From assembly GCF_024494355.1 (NCBI RefSeq), contig NZ_JAKNQY010000013.1:93721-157720 (forward strand): DNA of 64,000 nucleotides, given 5' to 3'. Each line of letters begins with the position of its first letter. The stretch's first letter is position 1. Shown piece by piece: positions 62,451 through 64,000 of this stretch. Both the position numbers and the translations under genes were made by a program. The DNA comes from Pseudomonas sp. Q11. GTDB taxonomy: Bacteria; Pseudomonadota; Gammaproteobacteria; Pseudomonadales; Pseudomonadaceae. Below the pieces are notes generated by a model, which was given only the letters and a program-made list of their open reading frames with translations, searched no databases and had not been told where the DNA came from.

Positions 62451-64000
62451 GACGGCCTGCTCCTTCGACGGTTGAGGAGGGGGGGGTGATTTCAGTCTTG
62501 GTGATCTGATCCTCGACGGCCCGCACAAACGGCGGCTCGCCAGCCCTGGCCATGTAACGGATGCGCACGATGATGTCCGTCAACGACAGCAGCATACTTT
62601 TCTGCGGTTCCTTTTCCGGCCTTGGAAAACTCAACAGCCAGCGCGAAACCACCCCGGTGTTTTCGAAGGGGTTGAGCATGCTGTCATCGGATTTCATCGC
62701 CACCATGCCGTGGTCGCCCAGCCCCATCGACAAGGCGATCTGCTGACCGCTGCGCAGGTTGATCTGCACATCGGAAGGCGCCACTTTACCCGCCGGGTCA
62801 TGCAAGTACTCCACTGCCGGAATGGAGGCCTTGGTAGCCGTCATGCTGCTGATCTGCAGCAAGGTGGCACGTACATGTTCATAAGGTCCGGTCAGCACGG
62901 GCAGGTCGACCTCGACCGAGCTGATTTGCCGGCAGTAGTGCCCCGGGTGGTCGCGGTCGAACAGCAGTTGAGAGAGCTTGAACTCCAGCGTGCCTTTTTT
63001 TAGCTGCACCAGCGCTCTGTCCCAACTGTCGATACCCGTCTGCGGGTCGCTCGCATCGTCGAACAAGTGGCGCAAGGAAATGGTCTTGACCAGTTCCAAC
63101 CGCCGTTCATAGCGTTGCAGGTACTCGCGCTCCATGCGCATCAAATGCCCGCGCAGGTGCTCGCCTGCCGTCAGACCGTGGCGGTTATCGAGCCAGACCT
63201 GGGGCAAGGGCATCTGCGAATCATAGTCACCGGTTTCAGCACTCAGCGAGGCCTGGGCGCTGAGACACAGACTGACGACGGCATCGTAGGCCTGATAGTG
63301 CAACGCCTTAAACTGGCCCAGCAGCCAGCCGAACAGCTCGGCATTGGTCGCGCGCTTTTTGATGAAGTTGTAAACCGTCAAAGCCTGACTGTTGGCCACG
63401 AGGGTTTGCTCCAGGGTGGTTTGGGTGGCTTGCACGGCGTGGTCTTGGGCGACGATTTGCGCGTCAATGGCACGCACTTCCGCCAACGCCTGATCGCGTT
63501 GCAGCTTCCACTCCTCGCGCCGACGACGGTAACTCTCGGTGGTAGCCTGTTTGTCGGCGTCCATTTGCATCACCGAGGCGGCTATATCCAAGCCGAAACA
63601 CACCGCGTCGGCGATTTTGTCGAGACGATGCCCGCCGTTGGCCAGGCCGAAGATGGTGGGAAGCGAGGCAATCACAGCGCCCGCGGGTTTGATGCTGGCC
63701 GACGTCAACGACAGCGCTTTGGAAAGCTGCAGGCTCTCCATGACCTCGTACTCAACCTTCGACACGTTTTCCTCATAGAGACGTCCATAAGCGGCTGCCC
63801 GCTCCTGTGCCACCGCCCGGCTTTGCTCCAGCGCGGTCTTGCTCGCCTCTAGCTGACTGATGTTCTCTTCCTGCACCGTCTGGGCATAGGCTCCCAACTC
63901 CACCAGATGGTTCTGTTGCAGTTCCTGCTGCTCGGCCTGGTCCCGTTGTTCGAGCAAACGCAGCACCTGGGCGCCGTGATCCTGGAGCGCCTGCACGGCG
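62443..64000 (-). CDS. TcA-type (TcdA-like) insecticidal toxin subunit, C-terminal part, cut by the window edge
   Basis: The C-terminal 517 or more residues of a Tc toxin A subunit, running off the right edge. Residues 1-235 of the visible part are long helices (QAEQQELQQNHLVELGAYAQ) that match the pore-shaft region. Next comes RATNAELFGWLLGQFKALHY (about 212-231), typical of the TcA translocation channel, and then the beta-rich pore-forming C-terminus: HGLTAGEHLRGHLMRMEREYLQ, VDLPVLTGPYEHVRATL, FENTGVVSRWLLSFP and SLTDIIVRIRYMAR. The last segment corresponds to the usual TcA end (LNDIILHIRYT). The start and the neuraminidase-like and receptor-binding domains are outside. No TcB or TcC is present downstream in this window. 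Confidence 0.85.
   Translation of the reverse strand, partial: AVQALQDHGAQVLRLLEQRDQAEQQELQQNHLVELGAYAQTVQEENISQLEASKTALEQSRAVAQERAAAYGRLYEENVSKVEYEVMESLQLSKALSLTSASIKPAGAVIASLPTIFGLANGGHRLDKIADAVCFGLDIAASVMQMDADKQATTESYRRRREEWKLQRDQALAEVRAIDAQIVAQDHAVQATQTTLEQTLVANSQALTVYNFIKKRATNAELFGWLLGQFKALHYQAYDAVVSLCLSAQASLSAETGDYDSQMPLPQVWLDNRHGLTAGEHLRGHLMRMEREYLQRYERRLELVKTISLRHLFDDASDPQTGIDSWDRALVQLKKGTLEFKLSQLLFDRDHPGHYCRQISSVEVDLPVLTGPYEHVRATLLQISSMTATKASIPAVEYLHDPAGKVAPSDVQINLRSGQQIALSMGLGDHGMVAMKSDDSMLNPFENTGVVSRWLLSFPRPEKEPQKSMLLSLTDIIVRIRYMARAGEPPFVRAVEDQITKTEITPPSSTVEGAGRHE

Overview
The window reads as chromosomal DNA of a fluorescent Pseudomonas (P. fluorescens group). The evidence is GC-rich codon use, Pseudomonas-type gene order (queE-queC-tRNA-Lys beside tol-pal and ruvABC; oprD-HIT-slyX-cold shock-dps-aspS; mutT-GST-argJ-secA; purU-mvaT-sbcB-RDD-MoxR), an MvaT-type H-NS protein, an OprD porin, and many copies of the palindromic REP repeat (core GCGAGCAGGCTCGCTCCCAC) typical of this group. 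Assignment to genus is confident, to species not attempted.

Layout. 1-2.5 kb: REP pair, a CynX/NimT-type MFS transporter and an EamA-type exporter. 2.5-10.5 kb: a tightly packed, mostly overlapping six-gene minus-strand operon (thermostable-hemolysin-family protein, stand-alone AMP ligase, clavaminate-synthase/TauD-type Fe(II)/2-oxoglutarate oxygenase, a class III aminotransferase homologue lacking the catalytic lysine, an intact class III aminotransferase, an amidase) read divergently from a LysR regulator. It abuts tRNA-Lys(TTT). It looks like an accessory small-molecule biosynthesis locus and is the best candidate for an undescribed system. 10.6-23.2 kb: core block (tRNA-Lys, queCE, cpoB-pal-tolBARQ-ybgC, ruvBAC, yebC, aspS, FmdB-like protein). 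23.4-30 kb: RHH protein, Dps, a membrane-anchored cold-shock protein, slyX, HIT protein, oprD, mscS, yajQ. 30-36.7 kb: panE, a histidine kinase without partner, a cobalamin adenosyltransferase, a Nudix-ThiE fusion, GST, argJ. 36.8-44.1 kb: secA, dciA-like gene, HerA-like ATPase, PctA-like amino-acid chemoreceptor. 44.3-47.2 kb: a three-gene envelope operon (GT4 glycosyltransferase, DUF2334 deacetylase, LPG-synthase-like membrane protein). 47.2-50.5 kb: small protein, purU, mvaT, sbcB. 51-58 kb: RDD-SpoIIM-DUF4129-DUF4350-MoxR-DUF58 module. 58-64 kb: a 1490-aa protein of alternating Ig-like modules, translationally coupled to the C-terminal part of a TcA-type (TcdA-like) insecticidal toxin subunit that runs off the right edge.

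How the genes work together. The core genes form recognised operons for queuosine precursor synthesis, envelope constriction (Tol-Pal), Holliday junction processing, and protein export. The two accessory regions (2.5-10.5 kb and 58-64 kb) hold the functions that cannot be assigned from known operons: a carrier-protein-free acid-activation pathway, and a Tc toxin subunit with an unusual Ig-repeat partner. All functional calls rest on motif reading; no database search was run.
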